Shown here: piece by piece, positions 1 to 5,689 of the stretch
Numbering within the stretch: the first letter of the stretch is position 1
Layout of the letters: every line of letters starts with the position of its first letter
NCBI GenBank assembly: GCA_046704525.1
Contig: JBJKRS010000116.1
Span: 1-8,897 of the forward strand
Direction: 5' to 3'
From: GCA-965745 sp046704525
Lineage (GTDB): Archaea; Thermoplasmatota; Thermoplasmata; Thermoplasmatales; Thermoplasmataceae
Length of the DNA stretch: 8,897 nt
Program-made: the position numbers and the translations under genes
Notes under the pieces: model-generated
Told to the model about the DNA's origin: nothing
What the model saw: only the letters and a program-made list of their open reading frames with translations
The model's database searches: none

Positions 1-188
1 ATTGTGTAGGAGACGATCTCTCCCTTCCCTGAAAGGTCGTAGTTCTTCATTCTCCCAACAGAATCCCTGTGGCACGTCGGGCAAACATCCCTGGGCGGAA
101 AATACACCTTCTTGCAGTTCTCACATCTGTGCGCAACAAGCCTGTACCTGTGATCGCTCTCTCTCCAGAACCTTGAAAGCTCACCCAT
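1..188 (-). CDS. DUF35 zinc-ribbon/OB-fold protein, scaffold of the thiolase/HMG-CoA synthase complex (partial, 3' end outside window)
   Basis: The visible 62 residues begin MGELSRFWRESDHRYRLVAH and carry a rubredoxin-like zinc knuckle: Cys22-x2-Cys25 and Cys36-x2-Cys39. A PPR segment precedes the second pair, as is usual for DUF35 proteins. The OB-fold that normally follows is only beginning (GKGEIVSYT) when the window ends, so the length cannot be judged. The start is well supported: GGAGGTG lies in the last codons of the thiolase gene, six bases before this ATG, and one base separates the thiolase stop from the start. From family knowledge, the archaeal DUF35 protein bridges acetoacetyl-CoA thiolase and HMG-CoA synthase into one cytoplasmic complex with a shared CoA site. 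The gene order here fits that role. All four zinc ligands are intact. Confidence 0.9.
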   Translation of the reverse strand, partial: MGELSRFWRESDHRYRLVAHRCENCKKVYFPPRDVCPTCHRDSVGRMKNYDLSGKGEIVSYT

Positions 189-189
189 C

Positions 190-1353
190 TTAGGCACCTC
201 CAATTATGTGCACTACAGATGTGGAGCCTGTCCCTGCCATGCTATGAATCATTGCGTTTTCAGCTCCCTTTATCTGCTTCTGGTCTGCTTTTCCCATGAT
301 CTGCTCGTAAGCTTCCACAGCCTGCGATACACCAACAGCTCCCAGAGGGTACCCTTTGGCTTTCAGCCCTCCGGATGGGTTCACCGGGACCCTTCCTCCA
401 TGCTTGATTTCCTCATAGACAAGATCCTTGGCCTTTCCCTTCTCCGCAAACCCCAGATCTTCAAGTTCAAGAAGGCCGTAGATGCTGTATGAGTCGTGAA
501 GCTCAACGAAGGACATGTCATCGATCTTCTTCCCAGCCTTCTTAAGGGCATCACGTGCTGCCAGCTTGGCAGAATTGAGGGTATACATGGATTCCCTGTT
601 GTGGACCGCGAAGTAGTCCTGCGAGATTCCTGATCCAAGTATCTTTGCCCCTTCCAGCTTGTTCTTCTTCAGGTATTCTTCGGAGGCAAGGAGCACCGCT
701 GACGCCCCGTCAGTGATCGGGCTGCAGTCCATCAGGTTAAGGGGCTCTGCCACATTCGTGGCATTCATGGCCTGTTCAAGCTTCAGCTTGTTCTTGTACT
801 GTGCCTTGGGGTTCCTGGAAGCGTTTTCATGATCATTCACAGACATCATGGCAAGGGCTTCTTTTTCCACGTTGAAATCCTTCATGTACTTGCGTGCAAC
901 AATGGCTGCTAGGGCGGCAGGCGTTGCTCCGAAGAACGACTCCCACTCCCTGTCAAGTATGGACCCCATCATATCAAGGAGCTGTGATCCGTAAATATCT
1001 GTCATCTTCTCCACTCCCCCAACCATAATGAGGTCATATTCTCCTGACTTTATCGCCAGGTAGGCCTCCCTGAGTGCGGCCCCTCCCGATGAGGAAGAAG
1101 ACTCGACCCTTACTGCGGGTATGTTGTTGTGGGCTATGCCCGAAAAGTCGGAAATGAGGGATCCTATGTTCTCCTGCCCGTTTATTGTCCCGGAGAGGCT
1201 GTTGCTGCCGTAAAGGATCTGCACGTCACGGCTGTAGACCCCAGCGTTCTCAATTGCCCTCAGCCCTGCTTCCACCGCAAGCTCCCTGAGGGATCTTTCC
1301 CAAAGTTCGCCGAACTTGGTTTCTCCTCCACCTACAATATAGACATCACTCAA
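190..1353 (-). CDS. Thiolase-superfamily protein (archaeal acetoacetyl-CoA thiolase homologue) lacking the expected catalytic Cys and His
   Basis: This 387-residue protein has the archaeal SCP-x-type thiolase layout: DVYIVGGGETKFGE at the N terminus, DCSPITDGASAVLL near 209-222, ELHDSYSIYGLLELEDLGF near 285-303, NPSGGLKAKGYPLGAVG near 325-341 and HSMAGTGSTSVVHI near the end. Active family members condense two acetyl-CoA to acetoacetyl-CoA for HMG-CoA synthase. Here the usual (A/G)-C-A-S-G-G motif reads SSSSSGG (Ser85-89), with Ser87 at the nucleophile position, and GHP reads GYP (Tyr335). The HDCF-like motif reads HDSY. The only cysteine is Cys210 in DCSP. I chose the TTG start at 1353 because GGTGAG (1358-1363) precedes it by four bases; a GTG at 1362 would add three residues. 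The gene overlaps the HMG-CoA synthase stop, suggesting coupled translation. It may be a structural subunit or have altered chemistry. Confidence 0.9.
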   Translation of the reverse strand: MSDVYIVGGGETKFGELWERSLRELAVEAGLRAIENAGVYSRDVQILYGSNSLSGTINGQENIGSLISDFSGIAHNNIPAVRVESSSSSGGAALREAYLAIKSGEYDLIMVGGVEKMTDIYGSQLLDMMGSILDREWESFFGATPAALAAIVARKYMKDFNVEKEALAMMSVNDHENASRNPKAQYKNKLKLEQAMNATNVAEPLNLMDCSPITDGASAVLLASEEYLKKNKLEGAKILGSGISQDYFAVHNRESMYTLNSAKLAARDALKKAGKKIDDMSFVELHDSYSIYGLLELEDLGFAEKGKAKDLVYEEIKHGGRVPVNPSGGLKAKGYPLGAVGVSQAVEAYEQIMGKADQKQIKGAENAMIHSMAGTGSTSVVHIIGGA

Positions 1354-2401
1354 TGTTCTCACCCACCACTATCTTCTTCTTGAACTTGGCATAAATCGAG
1401 TAATCAACCCATTTCACATTATTCAGCATATCCTGTATGGTGGGGGCAGCTTTCCTGTTCATATTCTTGATCTCCTTTGTCACCGTAATGTCGAACCCGT
1501 CCGAGCCTGCACCTGAGCCGAAAGAAACAGCCAGTATCCGGTCACCGGGGGAAGCCTTGTCAAGTATGGACGAAAGTCCGGTCATCATGGCGCCCGAATA
1601 GGTGTTTCCAATGACAGGAGTGAGAAGGCCGTCTTTGTACTGTTCCTCCTTGAAACCGAGGATTTTTGCGACCCTCGTCGGGAATTTCCCGTTTGGCTGG
1701 TGGAAAACCGCATAGTCATAATCCTCTGGCTTCATTCCGGCCATTTCCATTATCTTCGTGGATGCTGCCCTCGTGTGCTTGAAATATGCAGGCTCTCCCG
1801 TGAACCTCTCCCCATGAGTAGGGTAAGGCTGGCCCTCCCTTCTCCAGAAATCAGGGGTGTCTGACGTGACTGATGCGGTGTGGTTAATCTCAGCTATAAC
1901 ATCATCCTTGCCTATGATGAATGCCGTCCCTCCTGCAGAGGCAGTATATTCCAGGACGTCCCCCGGAGCTCCCTGTGAAGTGTCGGATCCAATGGCAAGC
2001 CCGTATTTTATGTTCCCGGCGTCCACCATTGCCTTGACATTCTGCATTCCTGCAGTTCCCGCCTTGCAGGCAAACTCGTAGTCTGCCGAGAAAAGGCTGA
2101 AGTCGACTCCAAGCGCAGAAGCAACTATAGTTGCTGTTGGCTTAACCGCATAGGGGTGGGATTCTGACCCGACATATATTGCACCTATTTCCCCGGGGTT
2201 GATATTCTTCCTGCGAAGCGCATACCTTGAGGCCTCCACTGAAATAGTGGCCACATCCTCGTCCGGCGCAGGCACAGATTTGCTTATCACGTATATGCCG
2301 CTCTTTATCTTCTCGGCGTCTTCCCCCCACACCCTGGCAATCTCTTCAGGCTTGATCCTGAATTTTGGTATGTAGGAGCCGTATGATACTATTCCTGACA
2401 T
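1346..2401 (-). CDS. Hydroxymethylglutaryl-CoA synthase
   Basis: HMG-CoA synthase condenses acetyl-CoA with acetoacetyl-CoA to give HMG-CoA, the committed entry to the mevalonate pathway and archaeal ether lipids. The 351-residue product has the usual archaeal length and starts MSGIVSYGSYIPKFRI. The catalytic triad is visible: Glu80 in GSES, nucleophile Cys112 in EFACKAGTAG and His234 in FHQPNGKFP. GNTYSGAMMTGL (265-276) and SFGSGAGSDGF (293-303) complete the family signatures. The frame stays open upstream to 2524, but that extension covers the promoter and has no family similarity. The ATG at 2401 has AGGTG five bases before it. It is the first gene of a minus-strand operon whose thiolase homologue starts inside its last codons. 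All catalytic residues are intact, unlike those of its neighbour. Confidence 0.96.
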   Translation of the reverse strand: MSGIVSYGSYIPKFRIKPEEIARVWGEDAEKIKSGIYVISKSVPAPDEDVATISVEASRYALRRKNINPGEIGAIYVGSESHPYAVKPTATIVASALGVDFSLFSADYEFACKAGTAGMQNVKAMVDAGNIKYGLAIGSDTSQGAPGDVLEYTASAGGTAFIIGKDDVIAEINHTASVTSDTPDFWRREGQPYPTHGERFTGEPAYFKHTRAASTKIMEMAGMKPEDYDYAVFHQPNGKFPTRVAKILGFKEEQYKDGLLTPVIGNTYSGAMMTGLSSILDKASPGDRILAVSFGSGAGSDGFDITVTKEIKNMNRKAAPTIQDMLNNVKWVDYSIYAKFKKKIVVGENIE

Positions 2402-2429
2402 TGAAGCACCTAGTGGGGAAGATTCAGGA

Positions 2430-2445
2430 ACTATATAAAAATTAA
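2430..2445 (-). promoter_or_regulatory. TATA-box promoter of the HMG-CoA synthase operon
   Basis: Read on the minus strand, 2443 to 2432 is AATTTTTATATA, a good archaeal box A. Its centre is about 36 bases before the HMG-CoA synthase ATG, which predicts transcription starting near 2411 and a leader of roughly ten bases holding the AGGTG ribosome site. The same TATATAAAA reads acceptably on the plus strand, so some divergent activity is possible. No start-site data were available. Confidence 0.65.
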
Positions 2446-2453
2446 CGATGTTT

Positions 2454-2476
2454 AATACTGCAAATGACGAAGTATT
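2454..2476. repeat. Inverted repeat upstream of the HMG-CoA synthase promoter
   Basis: AATACT (2454-2459) and AGTATT (2471-2476) form a perfect 6-base inverted repeat with an 11-base gap. It lies just upstream of the minus-strand TATA box, where archaeal activators or repressors often bind. The arms are short enough to arise by chance, so an operator role is inference. Confidence 0.3.
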
Positions 2477-2639
2477 CATTACATGCCCTGAAAAGCCTCC
2501 TGCCCAGAGCCACCATTTCCCCATGGGGTGATATGCTCAATCCATGGAAAGCGGGTGATCTTATGCCATGACACACTGCGGCTGGTCGTAACTCTTCATG
2601 TGAGTTCGTCAATTGCAGTTTAGCGTCAGTTTTGAGGCA

Positions 2640-2655
2640 TAAAAAGTATATTAAT
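2640..2655 (+). promoter_or_regulatory. TATA-box promoter of the winged-helix gene
   Basis: The stretch AAAAAGTATATTA (2641-2653) resembles an archaeal BRE plus TATA element. A start about 25 bases downstream would fall near 2675, giving a leader of about 20 bases before the ATG at 2697. The remaining divergent intergenic sequence (about 2480-2640) holds a perfect palindrome CCCCATGGGG (2519-2528) and two tiny open frames treated in the findings. I see no tRNA or C/D-box RNA there. Confidence 0.5.
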
Positions 2656-2696
2656 GCTTTAATACGTCCTTGAAATCGTCTAATCAGGGTTTTACA

Positions 2697-2912
2697 ATGG
2701 CAGACATGTCCTCCAATGCAAAAAAGATCTATGATGCGATGAACAGGATAGGCGCGACCTCCGAAGACAAGCTCAAGACAGCAGATGATATAATGAAGGC
2801 AGTATCTCTTGGAAAGGGTATTGTGTCCTCATCACTGCAGGAGCTCCAGAAGAACGGAATGATCAAGAGGGTCGCAAGGCAGAAGAGTGCCGGGTACTTT
2901 GTCGTGAAGTAG
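2697..2912 (+). CDS. Small winged helix-turn-helix DNA-binding protein
   Basis: This is a 71-residue, single-domain protein. The predicted order is helix 1 (about 5-18, SNAKKIYDAMNRIG), helix 2 (27-35, KTADDIMKA), recognition helix (about 38-53, LGKGIVSSSLQELQKNG) and a basic beta wing (MIKRVARQKSAGYFVVK). The phrase 'LQELQKNGMIKR' followed by a wing is typical of archaeal winged-helix regulators that sense nothing themselves. No ligand domain, metal cluster or cysteine is present. I chose ATG 2697 because of the TATA element about 45 bases upstream. A TTG at 2670 (nine extra residues) and an ATG at 2706 are possible. It stands alone between two promoter regions and diverges from the HMG-CoA synthase operon. 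Control of its own or the divergent promoter is plausible but unproven. The exact family is not recognised. Confidence 0.8.
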   Translation: MADMSSNAKKIYDAMNRIGATSEDKLKTADDIMKAVSLGKGIVSSSLQELQKNGMIKRVARQKSAGYFVVK

Positions 2913-3038
2913 TCTTCTCTTCCCTCAGTAAACCGTGTGGAGGGCAGGAAGCCAAGCAATGCGAAGTTTTGACTGTGTTACGACTACACTAAGTTTATAT
3001 TCTGAGATTCAATGATTATTTTACCTCCCGCAGACCCA

Positions 3039-3063
3039 TGTATGCAGGTTGCAGTGTATGCAG
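3039..3063. repeat. 9-base direct repeat upstream of the DUF373 gene
   Basis: TGTATGCAG occurs at 3039-3047 and again at 3055-3063, a spacing of 16 bases, in the 226-base gap between the winged-helix gene and DUF373. The gap also has a pyrimidine run just after the winged-helix stop (2913-2926, possibly termination-related) and a TATA-like GTTTATATT near 2993. The role of the repeat is unknown. Confidence 0.4.
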
Positions 3064-3098
3064 CCGGACCAGATCATGGCGGTGGGAAAAGGGTAAAT

Positions 3099-3119
3099 AC
3101 TGGTCAACACTGGTATAAA
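3099..3119 (+). promoter_or_regulatory. DUF373 promoter: TATA box preceded by an ACTGGT repeat with 10-base period
   Basis: ACTGGT occurs at 3099-3104 and 3109-3114, one helical turn apart, and the second copy runs into TATAAAT (3113-3119). The TATA centre is about 23-29 bases before the candidate ATG codons at 3139 and 3145, which predicts a leaderless or nearly leaderless transcript. The repeats cover the position where TFB would bind, so a protein bound there would be expected to affect initiation. That is inference from position. Confidence 0.55.
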
Positions 3120-3138
3120 TTGCATCCACCAGCATGGG

Positions 3139-4296
3139 ATGGAAATGAAGACTCTGATACTCAATGTGGACAGGGACAACGACTTCGGAGAGAAGGTTGG
3201 AATCACCGGCCCTATCCTTGGGTATGCAGAGTGTTACAATGCTGCTATCAAGCTTATAACCCACGATCCGGAGGACTCCGACGCCAATGCACTTTTTGGC
3301 GCCATAAGGCACTACGAGGAGCTTCAGAGGCAGGGAAAGGACGTCGACATTGGCCTGGTGACAGGAGACACTGAAGTCGGCAGCAGGTCGGACGAAGTAC
3401 TGGGCGAGCAGCTGGATGAAATTCTCCACATGGGCACATTTGACGACATAGTTCTCGTGTCAGACGGCGCGGAAGATGATTACATCGTACCTGTCATAGT
3501 GTCAAGGATAAAGATTCGCTATGTAAAGCACATAATGGTTCGGCACAACCAGAACATAGAGTCGCTTTATTACTACATCGTGAGAGGTCTGAAGGACAAG
3601 AAGCTGGTAAACAAGATTATCATTCCACTTGGCCTTGTCTTCCTCACCTACGGTATTGTCTCCCTGGGATTCATTCTTTATTCGATATTTGCGGCAAGGG
3701 TACAGGTAATAGACCCAAGCCTTGGAGCAATTACATTCGTGACAATTGTGCTCGGTGCGTACTTCGTTGAACGTGGATTTGAACTGGGTGCTGTCGCGAA
3801 GAAGATTCTTGGCTCGGTCAGGGAGTATGCCCAGGAAACAAGGATACTCTTCCTTTCATACGTCATATCATCCATGCTCATACTGACAGGGCTGGCCTCG
3901 AGCTTCGTGATTGCCCGCAGGACGAATCAGAACGCGCTTGACGGGCTCCTGATATTCCTTTCGCTCTTTACGTGGTGGGTATACGCTGCTGTCTTCACAC
4001 GTGAAATAGGAACAGCAGTGGATATGGCATCATCAAGGAAGGCCGGTATCCAGCGCATATGGTACGGCCTCATGTTCTCACTCTCCATCGCCTTCATAGT
4101 ATACGGCATGATCAACTACATACGATACATTCTGGGGTTTGTCACGTTCTCATTCGCAATAATAAGCGTGTTCTTCCTGGTCTTGGGCCTCGTGATCGCA
4201 ATCCTCTCATCTACAATACACAGGTACTATGGACAGTCCGAGGAATCTGGGTCAGTGGTCCAGTCCGGCAAATCAAGCTTTTTTGATGATAAATGA
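3139..4296 (+). CDS. DUF373 family archaeal membrane protein, function unknown
   Basis: The 385-residue product has a soluble N-terminal domain of about 150 residues and a hydrophobic C-terminal half. The N-terminal part carries the DUF373 signatures: LNVDRDNDFGEKVGITGP (8-24), DPEDSDANALFGA (43-55), VTGDTEVGSRSDEVLGEQLD (74-93) and LVSDGAEDD (106-114). About six membrane helices follow, near 157-184, 194-212, 235-258, 268-286, 305-325 and 329-357, ending in a polar tail. The acidic N-terminal motifs suggest a nucleotide or metal site, but no reaction is established for the family. ATG 3145 (two residues shorter) is equally possible, given the TATA box and the absence of a strong ribosome site. 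The stop overlaps the start of the MptE-like kinase gene by four bases, so the two proteins are probably made together. Confidence 0.9.
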   Translation: MEMKTLILNVDRDNDFGEKVGITGPILGYAECYNAAIKLITHDPEDSDANALFGAIRHYEELQRQGKDVDIGLVTGDTEVGSRSDEVLGEQLDEILHMGTFDDIVLVSDGAEDDYIVPVIVSRIKIRYVKHIMVRHNQNIESLYYYIVRGLKDKKLVNKIIIPLGLVFLTYGIVSLGFILYSIFAARVQVIDPSLGAITFVTIVLGAYFVERGFELGAVAKKILGSVREYAQETRILFLSYVISSMLILTGLASSFVIARRTNQNALDGLLIFLSLFTWWVYAAVFTREIGTAVDMASSRKAGIQRIWYGLMFSLSIAFIVYGMINYIRYILGFVTFSFAIISVFFLVLGLVIAILSSTIHRYYGQSEESGSVVQSGKSSFFDDK

Positions 4297-4964
4297 AGCT
4301 GCACGAATGGTGGCCCTTATACTCTGGAATAACACAGGACTTCTCCTTTGATCCGGGGAGGGATTATCTTTCCTCGCTTGTTCTGTCCTCCATTCTTGGC
4401 AAGGATGCCGATCCCACCTTTCTCGGAAAGTTGAGAGGGCGCAAGGTCACAGTGGTAGGGAACGCCCCAGAACTGCCTAATATCGTTGAAAGCCTCCCTG
4501 ACGCCGTCACTGTTGTTGCGGATTCGGCACTTGGGACTTACAGTGATGCAAGAGGATGCCCTGACTTCGTAGTGACTGATCTTGATGGCCCACTTGAGGC
4601 ACTGTGGAAGTGCATGCCGGAGTCATCTGCAATCATTCACGCACATGGGGATAACATCCCGGAAGTCAGGAACTTAAGGCTTAACCATGGCTGGAAAGTC
4701 ATGGGCACCACCCAGAACATACCACTGTGGAATATATTCAACTGCGGCGGGTTCACCGACGGTGACCGGGCCGCCTTCATTGCAGATGAGGCAGGGGCAT
4801 CCGGGATTACCCTTGCAGGATTCGATTTTGCCAGGCCCAATCCAGTCAAGGGCGGTGACCTGGAGGCCAAAGGAAAGAAGCTTCAGTGGGCTAAGAAGCT
4901 TCTGGAAGGGCTTGCCGCATCCAGGGGAACTTCGCTGACTCCTGGCGATATCATTGATATCTGA
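4293..4964 (+). CDS. mptE: MptE-like 6-hydroxymethyl-7,8-dihydropterin pyrophosphokinase (DUF115)
   Basis: MptE transfers pyrophosphate from ATP to 6-hydroxymethyl-7,8-dihydropterin in archaeal pterin (methanopterin or folate-type) synthesis, replacing bacterial FolK. The 223-residue protein shows the DUF115 motifs in order: VVGNAPELP (54-62), VVADSALGTY (74-83), FVVTDLDGPLE (92-102), IIHAHGDN (114-121), GTTQ (138-141), GGFTDGDRAAF (152-162) and LAGFDF (174-179). The acidic TDLDG and HAHGDN motifs probably hold Mg-ATP. Length and motifs look complete. Its ATG overlaps the DUF373 stop (ATGA), so translation is probably coupled. Its 3' end overlaps the convergent comB-like gene by 14 bases. The fold assignment is strong; the exact substrate is inferred from the family. 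Confidence 0.9.
   Translation: MKLHEWWPLYSGITQDFSFDPGRDYLSSLVLSSILGKDADPTFLGKLRGRKVTVVGNAPELPNIVESLPDAVTVVADSALGTYSDARGCPDFVVTDLDGPLEALWKCMPESSAIIHAHGDNIPEVRNLRLNHGWKVMGTTQNIPLWNIFNCGGFTDGDRAAFIADEAGASGITLAGFDFARPNPVKGGDLEAKGKKLQWAKKLLEGLAASRGTSLTPGDIIDI
4947..4961. repeat. Perfect 15-nt inverted repeat at the mptE/comB convergent overlap
   Basis: GATATCA, one spacer base, then TGATATC: seven-base arms with no mismatch. It covers the last mptE codons and includes the comB stop. A sister repeat of identical geometry lies 31 bases downstream. It may act in transcription termination or protein binding, or may be chance. Confidence 0.55.
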
Positions 4965-5604
4965 CTACTTTCCCTTCCCTGTAAATTACAGGAAAGTCGA
5001 CCAAGTTTGGTGTAAGGGACGCGGAAATATCGCCCCAGAAGCCCATGACTCGAAGCCACCTTGAGCCGGAGCTCCTCTTCACTCGCTGTATGTATTCATC
5101 CAGGGAAGGTTCTTCCCCATCGAGCCTCTTCTTCAGGTATTCCGCAAACAGGTAGTCTTCCTCCGCCCTTCCGTCAGGCCTGTTCGATGTCACAATGGAA
5201 ACGCTATCCCGTTCCCTGATTGCATTGAAGGTAGCATCAGCATTTATGAAAGAGCCGATGAATACCTCGCCCCCTTCTATAATTTTCTCGAGAACCTTTG
5301 TGCCATTTGTGCTTGTGAAAATCACTATCTTGCCTGTAAAATCAATGTCAAGAAGTTTAGACGGAGAATTCCCGTAGTCAAAGCCCGGCACCCGGAACCC
5401 CATCCTCTCACCCACAATTATGTAGTTCGGGTTGCCTCTCTTTATCTCCCTCGCCTCAGCGAGAGTCTCGGTTGTTATTATCTCGCGGGCACCGTTGCGC
5501 AGCAGTATTGGCATTGTTGAAGTCGATCTGTATATGTCCACGAGTACCCGTGTTTTGTAACTGAAGGTGTCGAGTCTCCTGCCGTCTTCAATAACTACTT
5601 TCAT
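4951..5604 (-). CDS. comB: ComB family protein (2-phosphosulfolactate phosphatase homologue)
   Basis: ComB is a Mg-dependent phosphatase that makes sulfolactate in coenzyme M synthesis; homologues also occur in non-methanogens with unclear roles. The 217-residue product shows the family pattern: VLVDIYRSTSTMPILLRNGA (20-39, equivalent to the DVLRASTT motif), VGERMGFRVPGFDYGNSP (64-81), FTSTNGTKVLE (96-106), the acidic GRAEEDYLFAEYL (145-157) and a C-terminal GDISASL...VDFPVIY. The ATG at 5604 follows GGTG by five bases. Upstream codons in the same frame lack family similarity and cross the leader. It is convergent with the mptE-like gene and divergent from the ribosomal operon. Whether it acts on 2-phosphosulfolactate here is uncertain, because no other coenzyme M gene is in view. 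Confidence 0.85.
   Translation of the reverse strand: MKVVIEDGRRLDTFSYKTRVLVDIYRSTSTMPILLRNGAREIITTETLAEAREIKRGNPNYIIVGERMGFRVPGFDYGNSPSKLLDIDFTGKIVIFTSTNGTKVLEKIIEGGEVFIGSFINADATFNAIRERDSVSIVTSNRPDGRAEEDYLFAEYLKKRLDGEEPSLDEYIQRVKRSSGSRWLRVMGFWGDISASLTPNLVDFPVIYREGKVVRYQ
4978..4992. repeat. Second perfect 15-nt inverted repeat at the mptE/comB junction
   Basis: CCTGTAA, one spacer base, then TTACAGG: seven-base arms, extendable on both sides (TTC/AAA) with one mismatch. It starts 14 bases after the mptE stop, directly behind a pyrimidine run (4968-4980), and lies inside the 3' coding end of the comB-like gene. On the mptE transcript it could fold into a terminal hairpin. Confidence 0.55.
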
Positions 5605-5619
5605 TTCCGCACCACATAA

Positions 5620-5631
5620 GCGGGAGCCCGC
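5620..5631. repeat. GC-rich palindrome in the comB 5' leader
   Basis: GCGGG-AG-CCCGC is a perfect 12-base inverted repeat located 16 bases upstream of the comB-like ATG, just ahead of its GGTG ribosome site. On RNA it can form a 4-bp stem with a 4-base loop. It could modulate translation, but it is short. Confidence 0.3.
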
Positions 5632-5689
5632 ATGATCCTTACAGCAGAGAAGCCCCGAACATAGCGGACTCGATGGAAAGGTGAAGATG

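Noticed and set aside
2402..2524. N-terminal extension of HMG-CoA synthase by 41 residues
   Set aside because: The extension crosses the TATA box and has no family similarity; the ATG at 2401 has a well-spaced AGGTG.
2581..2620. AACTC-N7-GAGTT hairpin followed by GTTCG, considered as a tRNA arm or small RNA
   Set aside because: No other tRNA arms, CCA-adjacent acceptor stem or C/D-box pairs could be found around it, and the stem is only five bases.
2922..2944. CCCTC-N13-GAGGG pairing after the winged-helix gene, considered as a terminator
   Set aside because: It has a short stem with a large loop and no oligo-T run after it; the pyrimidine run before it is the only weak termination hint.
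3012..3374. 120-codon plus-strand frame starting after a TATA-like element
   Set aside because: It overlaps the DUF373 start in another frame, has a composition rich in Arg, Trp and Cys with no recognisable fold, and is a shadow of DUF373 for most of its length.
3016..3429. 137-codon minus-strand frame antisense to the DUF373 start and promoter
   Set aside because: It is mostly the reverse of strongly coding DUF373 sequence and shows no family motif.
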